From NCBI GenBank assembly GCA_014800785.1, contig JAAVFK010000003.1, positions 1 through 34,517 on the forward strand: 34,517 nt of DNA. Reading direction: 5' to 3'. The stretch comes from Bacteroidales bacterium. Lineage in GTDB: Bacteria > Bacteroidota > Bacteroidia > Bacteroidales > Muribaculaceae. The position numbers were made by a program, and so were the translations under genes. The notes under the pieces are model-generated. The model saw nothing but the letters and a program-made list of their open reading frames with translations. It searched no databases and had not been told where the DNA came from. Below, in pieces: positions 25,190-33,581 of the stretch (within the stretch, counting starts at the first letter, position 1; every line of letters begins with the position of its first letter).

Positions 25190-26209
25190 TTATTTTGCGA
25201 AGCGAGGATCGTGCTTGAGGAGCCAAAGGGCTATCTGCACTGCGTTAAGGGCCGCTCCTTTTTTTATCTGGTCGGCTACGATCCAGAACGAGAGACCGCG
25301 GTCGTCGGCGATGTCGCGGCGGAGACGGCCTACATATACAGGATCTTTTCCGGCGATCGGAAGAGGCATGGGATATTCCTTTTCCGCAGGGTTATCCAAC
25401 ACAACGACACCTTTGGCCTCTTCGAGAGCTTTACGGACCTCCTTGAGGTCAAGCGGAGATTCGGTCTCGACCCAGATTGCCTCACTGTGGGCGCGGAGAA
25501 CCGGCACGCGGACGCAGGTCGCCGAAACGGAGATCTTGTCTGAGTGCATGATCTTGCGGGTTTCGTTGAACATCTTCATCTCCTCTTTGGTATAGTCGTT
25601 GTCCATGAAGACATCGACGTGAGGGATGACATTGAACGCGAGCTGGTGGGCAAATTTCTCAACCTTGGGTTCTTCGCCCGCGGCGATAGCTTTATGCTGG
25701 GCCTCGAGTTCGGCCATGCCGCTTGCGCCGGCGCCGGAGGCAGACTGATATGTGGCCACGCGGACCCGGGTGATGGGCGACAGACGGTTGATGGGCGCGA
25801 GGGCCACGACCATTTGGATCGTCGTGCAGTTGGGGTTGCCGATGATGTTGCGCGGACGGTCGAGAGCATCGGCTCCGTTGACCTCCGGAACGACGAGAGG
25901 CACGTCGCTGTCCATACGGAAAGCCGAGCTGTTGTCGATCATCACGGCGCCGTGGCGCGTGATGACCTCTGCGAACTCCTTGGAAGTTCCGGCTCCGGCT
26001 GAAGTCAGGGCGATATCCACCCCCGAGAAGTCGGAGTCATGGGTGAGTTCCTCGATCACGATCTCCTTACCGCGGAAAGTCAGCTTCGAACCGGCCGAGC
26101 GCTTGGATCCGAAAAGACGGAGCGAGGTAACGGGAAAATTCTGTTCCTCGAGCACGCGTATAAGCTCGTGTCCCACAGCACCCGATGCGCCTACGATTGC
26201 GATATTCAT
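25190..26209 (-). CDS. asd: Aspartate-semialdehyde dehydrogenase
   Basis: A 339-residue cytoplasmic enzyme that reduces aspartyl phosphate to aspartate semialdehyde with NADPH, the branch point to lysine, diaminopimelate, threonine and methionine. The N-terminal Rossmann motif is [11 protein letters not shown] (6-16). The catalytic Cys is C128 in GNPNCTT, followed by Q155 in TYQSASGAG and the acid-base His H241 in LRAHSEA. All key residues are present and the length is usual for the family. It begins 17 nt after the fabD stop, so the two are very likely one operon, and it ends at the strong terminator 25109-25152. Confidence 0.97.
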   Translation of the reverse strand: MNIAIVGASGAVGHELIRVLEEQNFPVTSLRLFGSKRSAGSKLTFRGKEIVIEELTHDSDFSGVDIALTSAGAGTSKEFAEVITRHGAVMIDNSSAFRMDSDVPLVVPEVNGADALDRPRNIIGNPNCTTIQMVVALAPINRLSPITRVRVATYQSASGAGASGMAELEAQHKAIAAGEEPKVEKFAHQLAFNVIPHVDVFMDNDYTKEEMKMFNETRKIMHSDKISVSATCVRVPVLRAHSEAIWVETESPLDLKEVRKALEEAKGVVVLDNPAEKEYPMPLPIAGKDPVYVGRLRRDIADDRGLSFWIVADQIKKGAALNAVQIALWLLKHDPRFAK

Positions 26210-26226
26210 CTTTTCTGTCGGAAAAA

Positions 26227-27108
26227 TTACTGCTTGCCGGAGGTGGCTACGGTGCGGTTGATCTTCTTGACCAGACCCTGAAGCACATTGCCGGGTCCGA
26301 GCTCGATGAACTCGTCAGCGCCGTCGGCGATCATGGCCTCTACGTCCTGGGTCCAGCGTACGGGTGCGGTCAGCTGTTTGAGGAGGTTTGCCTTGATTTC
26401 TTCGGGATCGGTGTGGGGCTTGCCGTCAACGTTCTGATAAACCGGTGCGATCGGAGTCTTGAATTCGGCTGCCTCTATAGCTTCGGCGAGTTCCTCGGCT
26501 GCGGGCTGCATGAGGGGCGAGTGGAACGCGCCTCCCACCTTGAGCTTCATCGCGCGCTTCGCGCCGTTGGCGAGCATCTTTTCGCAGGCTTTATCGATAC
26601 CTTCGTTGGTTCCGGAAATCACGATCTGGCCCGGGCAGTTGTAGTTTGCGGGAGCGACGATCTCGTCTGTCACTTCTGCGCAGAGAGCCTCTACCTTTTC
26701 GTCGGGGAGGGCAAGCACGGCCGCCATGGTCGAGGGGTGTGCCTCACAGGCTTTCTGCATCGCGTGGGCGCGGTGTGAAACGAGTTTCAGACCCTCTTCG
26801 AACGAAAGAGCGCCGGCTGCAACGAGTGCCGAGAACTCACCGAGGCTGTGACCGGCCACCATGTCGGGCTTGAATTCGTCGCCGAGAGACTTGGCGAGAA
26901 TCACGCTGTGGAGGAAGATGGCGGGCTGAGTGACTTTGGTCTGCTTCAGGTCCTCTTCGGTTCCGTTGAACATCAGGTCGGTGATGCGGAAACCGAGAAT
27001 CTCATTGGCTTTCTCGAAAAGTTCGCGTGCCTCCGCGTTGTTGTCATAGAGGTCTTTGCCCATTCCTACGAACTGGGCGCCCTGACCGGGGAAAACGTAT
27101 GCTTTCAT
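26227..27108 (-). CDS. fabD: Malonyl CoA-acyl carrier protein transacylase
   Basis: A 293-residue cytoplasmic enzyme that loads malonyl groups from CoA onto acyl carrier protein for fatty-acid synthesis. The start is the ATG at 27108, which gives the standard opening [12 protein letters not shown]. The frame is open 43 codons further up, but that would read through the promoter at 27207-27237. The nucleophile is S88 in AGHSLGE, with R113 (SHRAHAM) binding the malonyl carboxylate and H196 in GGAFHSPLM as the catalytic partner. Length matches the family (about 290-310). It is co-directional with asd, 17 nt apart. Confidence 0.96.
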   Translation of the reverse strand: MKAYVFPGQGAQFVGMGKDLYDNNAEARELFEKANEILGFRITDLMFNGTEEDLKQTKVTQPAIFLHSVILAKSLGDEFKPDMVAGHSLGEFSALVAAGALSFEEGLKLVSHRAHAMQKACEAHPSTMAAVLALPDEKVEALCAEVTDEIVAPANYNCPGQIVISGTNEGIDKACEKMLANGAKRAMKLKVGGAFHSPLMQPAAEELAEAIEAAEFKTPIAPVYQNVDGKPHTDPEEIKANLLKQLTAPVRWTQDVEAMIADGADEFIELGPGNVLQGLVKKINRTVATSGKQ

Positions 27109-27206
27109 ATTCGAAAGTTCTTTGATTATGTTTTTTTCGGTATTTAGTCCTGAACGAAATCCCGCTGAAAACTGACATAGAACGGAACTCGCTCTGTTCA
27201 GGGATG

Positions 27207-27237
27207 CAAAGATACGAAAAATATCGCGTATCCGCAA
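27207..27237 (-). promoter_or_regulatory. Promoter of fabD-asd
   Basis: On the minus strand TTG (27237-27235) is followed after 20 nt by TATCTTTG (27214-27207), an exact TAnnTTTG. The predicted leader is about 92 nt. The -33 element lies just 9 nt downstream of the stop codon of the HAD gene. Confidence 0.75.
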
Positions 27238-27245
27238 CCCTGCGG

Positions 27246-27917
27246 TCAGAGCTGGTAGTCAATCCAGAGATCGGGGAGATTTTCAGGGGGGACATCAAGG
27301 GTTTGCGGATGGATGTTGGTGTCGTCCGTGTCGCGGAGTCCTACGGTTTTCCAGCCGAGTCGTCGAGGCCATGTGAAATCCTTGGAGGTGTTGTCACCGA
27401 CGTATACAAACAGGTTTTCCTCGGGGTGAAGATCCATAAGCCGGCGGAACATAAGCGCCTCGCGTTTGTCGGCACCTTGTTCGGTCGAGATTAGGATGTC
27501 GGAGGGCAAAAACATATCGATTATTCCGAGCCCCTTGAGTTTGTTGCGCTGGGTGACGGTTCGGCCGTCGCTTATGATGGCCGGGATGAAACCGCGCGAG
27601 ATAACTTCGCTGACCATTGATTGAGCTCGTCTGACTGTCGCTTCGGTGAATGTCGGAGGGTGGTTGCGGCAAGTCCCGACCACTGCGGCCATATCGATGC
27701 TGTCGGTGAGACATCTGAGTCGGAGAAGTTCTTCGAGCGCCTGATAATGATTTTCCCGACCGGACAGGGCTCCGGTCATCACGGAGACGATTTCTTCCGG
27801 TGTGATTACATCGGAGCCGACGATCCGGCAGACCATCGCGGCTACGGCACGAAAGCCGGAGAGACAGAACTCGCGCTCCTTCACCAGCGTGTCGTCGATA
27901 TCGAAAGCTACAATCAT
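27246..27917 (-). CDS. HAD-superfamily hydrolase
   Basis: A 223-residue HAD phosphatase from the ATG at 27917, which puts motif I (VAFDIDDTL) at the very N-terminus as usual; a start 9 codons earlier is also open. Motif I supplies the nucleophile and acid-base Asp pair. Motif II is the ISDGR Ser/Asp region, a conserved Lys follows in the cap-core junction (GADKREAL), and motif IV is VGDNTSKDF. A helical cap domain lies at about 20-85. The substrate cannot be read; small phosphosugars or nucleotides are typical. It is followed by the fabD promoter rather than read through, so it is likely its own transcription unit. Confidence 0.85.
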   Translation of the reverse strand: MIVAFDIDDTLVKEREFCLSGFRAVAAMVCRIVGSDVITPEEIVSVMTGALSGRENHYQALEELLRLRCLTDSIDMAAVVGTCRNHPPTFTEATVRRAQSMVSEVISRGFIPAIISDGRTVTQRNKLKGLGIIDMFLPSDILISTEQGADKREALMFRRLMDLHPEENLFVYVGDNTSKDFTWPRRLGWKTVGLRDTDDTNIHPQTLDVPPENLPDLWIDYQL

Positions 27918-28050
27918 AGAGAAGATGATTTTGAGGCTATCCAAATCTCGGTGTAACCGTCTGGCTTACATTTATGGTTATTGTCTCGTTTTTTCGGTTG
28001 CACGCCATTTCGCACGCATCCGAAATTTCTGTGCGGTTACATTCCTATTG

Positions 28051-28081
28051 CAAAGTTAATCAATCCAGACCGTTATATCAA
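28051..28081 (-). promoter_or_regulatory. Promoter of the HAD hydrolase gene
   Basis: On the minus strand TTG (28081-28079) is followed after 20 nt by TAACTTTG (28058-28051), an exact TAnnTTTG. The predicted leader of about 128 nt is long for a housekeeping gene and is otherwise featureless. Confidence 0.7.
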
Positions 28082-28281
28082 TAGTTTTAACGATTTAGGC
28101 CCCATTTTTTGTGAGATGGGCGCCTAAATTTCTATGCAATAACGACAGGGGTAAAATCGAACAATGATGATGTTAAAAAATTTGATGATTGAGTTCGATG
28201 AGGGGGTAAGATGATTGGTTGACGACTACGACTTACCTGAGCGATGTTTGAAATTTTTAATGATTGAAATCGCGTAGGCTA
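28082..28281. other. Gene-free AT-rich stretch with inverted repeats upstream of the small-protein/GNAT pair
   Basis: No gene is supported here. A hairpin is formed by ATTTAGGCCCCAT (28093-28105) and ATGGGCGCCTAAAT (28116-28129) with one bulge. A second, weaker inverted repeat is ATCGAAC (28156-28162) with GTTCGAT (28193-28199). Either could be an operator or a remnant boundary of an inserted segment. Together with the promoters on each side, the gap between the HAD gene and the small gene is 415 nt. Confidence 0.4.
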
Positions 28282-28312
28282 TTGATACTCTGATGATTTT
28301 TTATTAACTTTG
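28282..28312 (+). promoter_or_regulatory. Promoter of the small-protein/GNAT pair
   Basis: TTG (28282-28284) is followed after 20 nt by TAACTTTG (28305-28312), an exact TAnnTTTG. The predicted start is about 28318, only 15 nt before the ATG at 28333. Confidence 0.75.
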
Positions 28313-28332
28313 CAATTTAAAACAAAATTACC

Positions 28333-28527
28333 ATGGCATTACCGATAGCATCTATTCCGATCCTAACTGGGGAAGTGGCTCACAAATTCGAGGCCGAGGC
28401 GCAGGCAAACTATCAGCGCAGCCTCAATCGTACAGAGCAAGAGAAGAAGGCAGAAGCGGAGGCTCTTGAAAGAGGCTTCGCCAAACTTCGCCGTATGTTG
28501 AACAAAGCACATCTCGGCGATAAATGA
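28333..28527 (+). CDS. Small helical protein, putative antitoxin of the GNAT pair
   Basis: A 64-residue protein I cannot assign to a named family. It opens with a short Pro/Ile-rich segment (MALPIASIPILTGEVA) and continues as a predicted amphipathic, highly charged helix (about 17-60, rich in Glu, Lys, Arg and Ala). There is no ribbon-helix-helix or helix-turn-helix pattern that I can see, unlike the DUF1778 antitoxins that usually accompany GNAT toxins. Its stop codon overlaps the ATG of the acetyltransferase by 4 nt (ATGA at 28524-28527), and it has its own promoter. Small upstream partner plus coupled GNAT protein is the layout of a toxin-antitoxin module. The helix may wrap the toxin or mask its acetyl-CoA site. 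Confidence 0.7.
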   Translation: MALPIASIPILTGEVAHKFEAEAQANYQRSLNRTEQEKKAEAEALERGFAKLRRMLNKAHLGDK

Positions 28528-29120
28528 GCTTTTTAGAAGACAAGTGCAGCCTGTTTCCACTGGTAAAGCCGGAGGAGATAGTAGGCTTCTCATGTGGAGA
28601 TTCAGATTTGGATGAGTTCTTCACAAGGGATTGCTTTGCTTACGCCAATGAACTGTTGGGAAAGACATACTGCTATAAACTTGATGAGGATTCGCAAAAA
28701 GTAGTTTGTGCGTTTACGTTAGCGAATGCCGGAGTTCGTGTAAGTGATCTTCCCAATGCGAGGAAGAAAAAGGTTGAATCCAAGATTCCCCATATAAAGG
28801 CTCTGAAAGACTATCCGGCGGTGTTGTTGGCACGTTTAGGTGTTTCTAAAGATTTTCGATCGCGCAGTATCGGAAGTGATGTTATAGAATTTGTAAAGCT
28901 ATGGTTCTTGGATCCGTACAATAAGACCGGGTGTCGTTTCTTGATTGTAGATGCGTATAATACTCCGAAAACCATTGCATTTTATGAGCGAAATGACTTC
29001 AAGATGGTATTCAGTTCAGAGCAACAGGAAAAGGATTACCGCCATTTAAATTCGGATACGGCTTTAAGCACACGTCTGATGTTCTATGACTTGATGAGAA
29101 CTGCCGAGGATTTTATGTAA
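28524..29120 (+). CDS. GNAT-family N-acetyltransferase, putative toxin
   Basis: A 198-residue GNAT-fold protein resembling TacT/AtaT-type toxins, which acetylate charged tRNAs and stop translation. The N-terminal phrase FSCGDSDLDEFF (22-33) matches the F-x-C-G-x-x-x-L-D signature of that branch. The core strand and acetyl-CoA loop read LLARLGVSKDFRSRSIGSDV (101-120). The usual R-G-x-G-I-G loop is R-S-R-S-I-G here, so two glycines are serines. Tyr154 in IAFYERNDF is at the position of the catalytic Tyr in TacT. At 198 residues it is longer than the usual 160-175, with an extended C-terminal end. Coupling to the 64-residue gene supports a toxin role, but a plain acetyltransferase cannot be excluded. 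Confidence 0.75.
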   Translation: MSFLEDKCSLFPLVKPEEIVGFSCGDSDLDEFFTRDCFAYANELLGKTYCYKLDEDSQKVVCAFTLANAGVRVSDLPNARKKKVESKIPHIKALKDYPAVLLARLGVSKDFRSRSIGSDVIEFVKLWFLDPYNKTGCRFLIVDAYNTPKTIAFYERNDFKMVFSSEQQEKDYRHLNSDTALSTRLMFYDLMRTAEDFM

Positions 29121-29270
29121 CGCAATCATGATTATAATGATTGAAGAGGAATATTGGATTTAGAGCGAGATTCATACCACACGTTGCAATGAAAGCAGCT
29201 ATCACTAACTACCGAATCAATGCTCTGCAAAACTAATGATCATATTTTATTGGTGATAATATAGATATAA

Positions 29271-29310
29271 AGTCCGATCATTTTGCTGACTCCGGCAAAA
29301 TGATCGGACT
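29271..29310 (+). terminator. 16-bp perfect inverted repeat downstream of the GNAT gene
   Basis: AGTCCGATCATTTTGC (29271-29286) pairs exactly with GCAAAATGATCGGACT (29295-29310) over an 8-nt loop. It is 150 nt past the GNAT stop. No T-run follows directly on the plus strand, so it is a probable but not certain terminator for the pair. It might instead be a recombination or protein-binding site. Confidence 0.5.
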
Positions 29311-29370
29311 GCTATTAGGCTGGCAGTTTTAAATCTTTTAAGAATAATTGAAATTTCGATCACCAAGAAA

Positions 29371-29417
29371 ATAAAGGCGGCGCGTCACCGGAGATTCCGG
29401 AACACGCCGCCTTATTT
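29371..29417 (-). terminator. Intrinsic terminator of enolase
   Basis: AATAAGGCGGCG on the minus strand pairs with CGCCGCCTTTATT after a middle CCGGA/TCCGG hairpin (29388-29400). The arm then runs into a T-rich tail. It begins 30 nt after the enolase stop codon. Confidence 0.8.
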
Positions 29418-29446
29418 ATATATTGAGTGACCTTAAGGTCAGTCAA

Positions 29447-30745
<1,299 letters not shown>

Positions 30746-30844
30746 CTATTTTTATATAGTGTTTTTGGTGTTCCTGAGATTTAGGGTTCACGTTCCCCGG
30801 TGACTGACATCGAGTAGGGGAGACGTTCCTGTGTCTTTCAACTG

Positions 30845-30852
30845 CAAAGTTA
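30845..30852 (-). promoter_or_regulatory. -7 element of the enolase promoter
   Basis: On the minus strand TAACTTTG is an exact TAnnTTTG. The -33 region has no TTTG at the expected distance (CTCTTTATG is the nearest), so the promoter is one-sided. The predicted leader is about 102 nt. Confidence 0.55.
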
Positions 30853-30922
30853 ACAATTTTCCGTCACATAAAGAGGAGGTACCACTCGTTTTTTAAGTTT
30901 TTTTGTCTCTCTGCACGATTTT

Positions 30923-30954
30923 TTTGTCATTGAGACCGATTTTTGTTATTTTCG
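30923..30954 (+). promoter_or_regulatory. Promoter of the RecD-like helicase gene, near-leaderless
   Basis: TTTG (30923-30926) is followed after 20 nt by TATTTTCG (30947-30954), one mismatch from TAnnTTTG. The ATG begins 4 nt later at 30959, so the predicted transcription start coincides with the start codon. Confidence 0.55.
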
Positions 30955-30958
30955 CACC

Positions 30959-32374
30959 ATGCTCGCCGACGAATTACACAAAGAAATACTTGCCCAACTC
31001 CCTTTCGCGCCCAATGCGCTTCAGGCGGATCTGGTCGGGCGTCTGGCATTGTTCGCTTCCGGAGCGAGCGATACGAACACGTTTGTCCTCAACGGATATG
31101 CAGGAACGGGCAAGACCTCGGTCGGCGGCGCCCTTATCCGTGCCCTCGCGCGTTTCCGCCACAAGACTGTTCTTCTCGCTCCGACAGGGCGCGCAGCCAA
31201 GGTGGCGGCTGTCATGGGGGGTGGATCGGCCTCGACCATTCATCGCCGGATATATCATCAGGATCCTTCCAACGGTGGCGCGGTTACGATAAGTCCTAAT
31301 CGCGACAGCAACACCCTCTTCATCGTAGACGAAGCGTCGCTGATTCCCGACAGCGCCTCGGTTTCCAACTCATTGTTGCTCCACCTCGTCAGACATATCC
31401 TCTCCAAACCGGGCAACCGTATCCTCTTCATGGGTGATCTCGCGCAGCTTCCCCCGGTGGGCCAGTCGGAGTCGAAAGCGATGAATCCTCAGCGCCTTGC
31501 GGAGCTCGGTCTGCGCCCCGAAACCTTTACGCTCGATCTTCCGGAACGTCAGCAGGTCGGCAGCGGCATACTTGCGAACGCGACCAATTTCCGATACAAG
31601 CTCTTTCATCCCGAAGCCAACCACGGTGAGCCTATTCCGATCAAGGCGACAGATTATCCGGATGTCGAGATTGTCTCCACAGCCGATCTGGCCGATGTGC
31701 TGACAGATTCCTGGTCTGCCGTCGGGACGGAAGAGACGATTATCGTCACGCGCTCAAACAAGAGAGCCAACAATTTCAATACAGCCATACGCAACATGGT
31801 GATGATGGCCGAGGAACCGCTCGAAAGGGGAGACCGGCTCGTGATCTCGAAGAACGACTACTACTGGAGCCGGCGCAATCACATGAAGAACCTGCTCGCC
31901 AACGGAGAGACGGCCGTGGTCACCCATGTTGGTCGCGCCGAAAAAATGTATGGCCGATATTTTTCGGAGGTAGATCTATACATACCTTCCGAAGACACGG
32001 AGATATCAGCGAAACTCATGCTCCGCAGCCTGATATCGGACGGACCGTCGGTTCCTCAGGAAGAACTCAACCGAATGTATGACGCGGCTATGCGGCAGAT
32101 GGCAGCCGATGCCGCTTCCGGATCTGCCGATGAACCGTCGGGGCTGATGAGACTTGCCGACGACGATCCCTATCTGAACGCTCTGCAGGCGAAATATGCG
32201 TACTGCGTGACGTGTCATAAGGCTCAGGGCGGACAATGGCGTCATGTTTATATCGATATGGGGGCCATCCCTCCCGACGCGATGACCGGTGACTTCTGGC
32301 GTTGGCTCTATACCGCGGTCACTCGCGCCACAGAAAAAGTTTTCTTCATCAATCCGACTCTCCCGATTAATTAA
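30959..32374 (+). CDS. RecD-like ATP-dependent DNA helicase (superfamily 1)
   Basis: A 471-residue superfamily 1 helicase. Walker A is NGYAGTGKTS (45-54, Lys52). Motif Ia is LLAPTGRAAKV (72-82). Walker B is LFIVDEASLIP (120-130) with D124 and E125. Motif III is LFMGDLAQLPPVG (156-168). The last motif near 423-440 (YCVTCHKAQGGQW) is the UvrD_C_2 / RecD motif VI region that ends many ExoV-alpha-like proteins. It unwinds DNA with ATP, probably in repair or recombination; unlike RecD of RecBCD there is no RecB or RecC gene nearby. Starting at 30959 leaves only ten residues before the first conserved helix, and the next Met is at residue 86, beyond Walker A, so the start is secure. Confidence 0.9.
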   Translation: MLADELHKEILAQLPFAPNALQADLVGRLALFASGASDTNTFVLNGYAGTGKTSVGGALIRALARFRHKTVLLAPTGRAAKVAAVMGGGSASTIHRRIYHQDPSNGGAVTISPNRDSNTLFIVDEASLIPDSASVSNSLLLHLVRHILSKPGNRILFMGDLAQLPPVGQSESKAMNPQRLAELGLRPETFTLDLPERQQVGSGILANATNFRYKLFHPEANHGEPIPIKATDYPDVEIVSTADLADVLTDSWSAVGTEETIIVTRSNKRANNFNTAIRNMVMMAEEPLERGDRLVISKNDYYWSRRNHMKNLLANGETAVVTHVGRAEKMYGRYFSEVDLYIPSEDTEISAKLMLRSLISDGPSVPQEELNRMYDAAMRQMAADAASGSADEPSGLMRLADDDPYLNALQAKYAYCVTCHKAQGGQWRHVYIDMGAIPPDAMTGDFWRWLYTAVTRATEKVFFINPTLPIN

Positions 32375-32385
32375 GTCATTTTTCG

Positions 32386-32425
32386 ACTTTCTGAATCTGT
32401 GTGCTACTTTCTGAATCTGTGTGCT
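32386..32425. repeat. 20-bp perfect tandem duplication upstream of the asparaginase promoter
   Basis: ACTTTCTGAATCTGTGTGCT occurs twice in tandem (32386-32405, 32406-32425), ending 16 nt before the -33 element of the ansA promoter. It may be a regulator-binding pair or a recent slippage duplication. Confidence 0.7.
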
Positions 32426-32441
32426 ATTAGTGTGTTTCGGA

Positions 32442-32473
32442 TTTGGAAATGTCGCGGCCGAGTATTAATTTTG
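32442..32473 (+). promoter_or_regulatory. Promoter of the asparaginase gene
   Basis: TTTG (32442-32445) is followed after 20 nt by TAATTTTG (32466-32473), exact matches to both Bacteroidetes elements. The predicted leader is about 58 nt. Confidence 0.8.
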
Positions 32474-32537
32474 CAGGACTAACCGACATCACGCCGCTCC
32501 GGAGTGTATTTTTCCGTGGGCCGTAAAGCTATACTCT

Positions 32538-33581
32538 ATGAATAACTCGATGCGTCCGCGCATTCTGATGATATACACCGGAGGAACGATCGGAATGATC
32601 GAGAATCCGGACACAAGAGCCCTCGAACCTTTCGATTTCGATCATCTGTTGGACAATGTCCCCAAACTCAAGATGCTTGATTTCGATATCGACAGCTATC
32701 AGTTCGAGAAACCGATAGACTCTTCGGCTATGAACCCGGAACATTGGGGGGCGATCTCCAAAGTGATCGGTGACAATTATGACCGTTATGACGGTTTCGT
32801 GGTTCTTCACGGAACCGATACCATGGCTTATACCGCCTCGGCTCTGAGCTTCATGCTCGAAGGTCTTGACAAACCGGTGATCATCACCGGCAGTCAGCTC
32901 CCGATAGGGGAGGTGCGTACAGACGGCGAGGAGAATCTTATAGCCGCTATTCAGGTAGCGGCCGCACGTAATCGTGACGGATCGCCGAAAGTGCGCGAGG
33001 TGGCTATTCTTTTCCAGAACTACCTTCTCCGCGGAAACCGCAGCACGAAGCACTCGGCCGACGATTTCGATGCCTTCAAGTCGAACAACTATCCGCCCCT
33101 GGCCAATATCGGCCTCGACATCACATATAATCGCGACGCCCTGCGCAAGGATTACTCTGAGAAGCCTCTGACGCTCCATTATGATATGGATACCTCGGTG
33201 GTTTATCTTGAACTCTTCCCGGGAATGACGAAGGAAACGGTTTCACATATCCTCAACGCTCCGGGTTTGAAAGGTGTCGTGTTGAAAACATTCGGTGCAG
33301 GTAACGGTCCGAATGTCGATTGGTTTCTCGATGCTCTCAAAGAGGCGATCTCGCGTGGAATCGTGATCGTCAACGTAACCCAGTGTCCGAACGGCAAGGT
33401 TATGCCCGAGCGCTATCAGACCGGTCTGGAAATGACGCGCGCCGGCGTAGTCTCCGGCCATGACCTGACCTCCGAAGCGGCCATAACCAAACTCATGTAT
33501 CTCTTCGGTCTCGGAATGTCCCGCGACCAGGTTCGCAGAGGAATGCAGGTCTCCCTCCGCGGCGAACTGACCTCCGACTGA
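32538..33581 (+). CDS. ansA: Type I (cytoplasmic) L-asparaginase
   Basis: A 347-residue enzyme that hydrolyses asparagine to aspartate and ammonia. The first catalytic Thr lies in YTGGTIGM (13-20, Thr17 or Thr14) and the second triad in VLHGTDTMAYTA (89-100, Thr93 and Asp94). ITGSQLPIGEVRTDGEENL is the usual downstream block. There is no signal peptide, which fits the cytoplasmic type I branch rather than the periplasmic type II. A start at the fifth codon (32550) is also possible. The TGA stop shares its last base with the ATG of the next gene (TGATG at 33579-33583), which would couple an unrelated surface-protein gene to it. Confidence 0.93.
   Translation: MNNSMRPRILMIYTGGTIGMIENPDTRALEPFDFDHLLDNVPKLKMLDFDIDSYQFEKPIDSSAMNPEHWGAISKVIGDNYDRYDGFVVLHGTDTMAYTASALSFMLEGLDKPVIITGSQLPIGEVRTDGEENLIAAIQVAAARNRDGSPKVREVAILFQNYLLRGNRSTKHSADDFDAFKSNNYPPLANIGLDITYNRDALRKDYSEKPLTLHYDMDTSVVYLELFPGMTKETVSHILNAPGLKGVVLKTFGAGNGPNVDWFLDALKEAISRGIVIVNVTQCPNGKVMPERYQTGLEMTRAGVVSGHDLTSEAAITKLMYLFGLGMSRDQVRRGMQVSLRGELTSD

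Larger units (their letters stand above)
29121..29446. other. Gene-free stretch between the GNAT gene and enolase
   Basis: This is 326 nt without a supported gene. It holds the 16-bp inverted repeat at 29271-29310 and the enolase terminator at 29371-29417. The first 150 nt are AT-rich and show no domain remnants that I recognise. Confidence 0.6.

Noticed and set aside
28164-28214. Short open frame of about 15 codons upstream of the small-protein/GNAT pair
   Set aside because: Too short, no ribosome-binding or promoter signal of its own, and located in an AT-rich spacer; chance is the simplest explanation.
28333-29120. Mobile-element origin of the GNAT pair by transposase or integrase
   Set aside because: No transposase, integrase or terminal inverted repeat was found; only a short 11-bp direct repeat hints at insertion.
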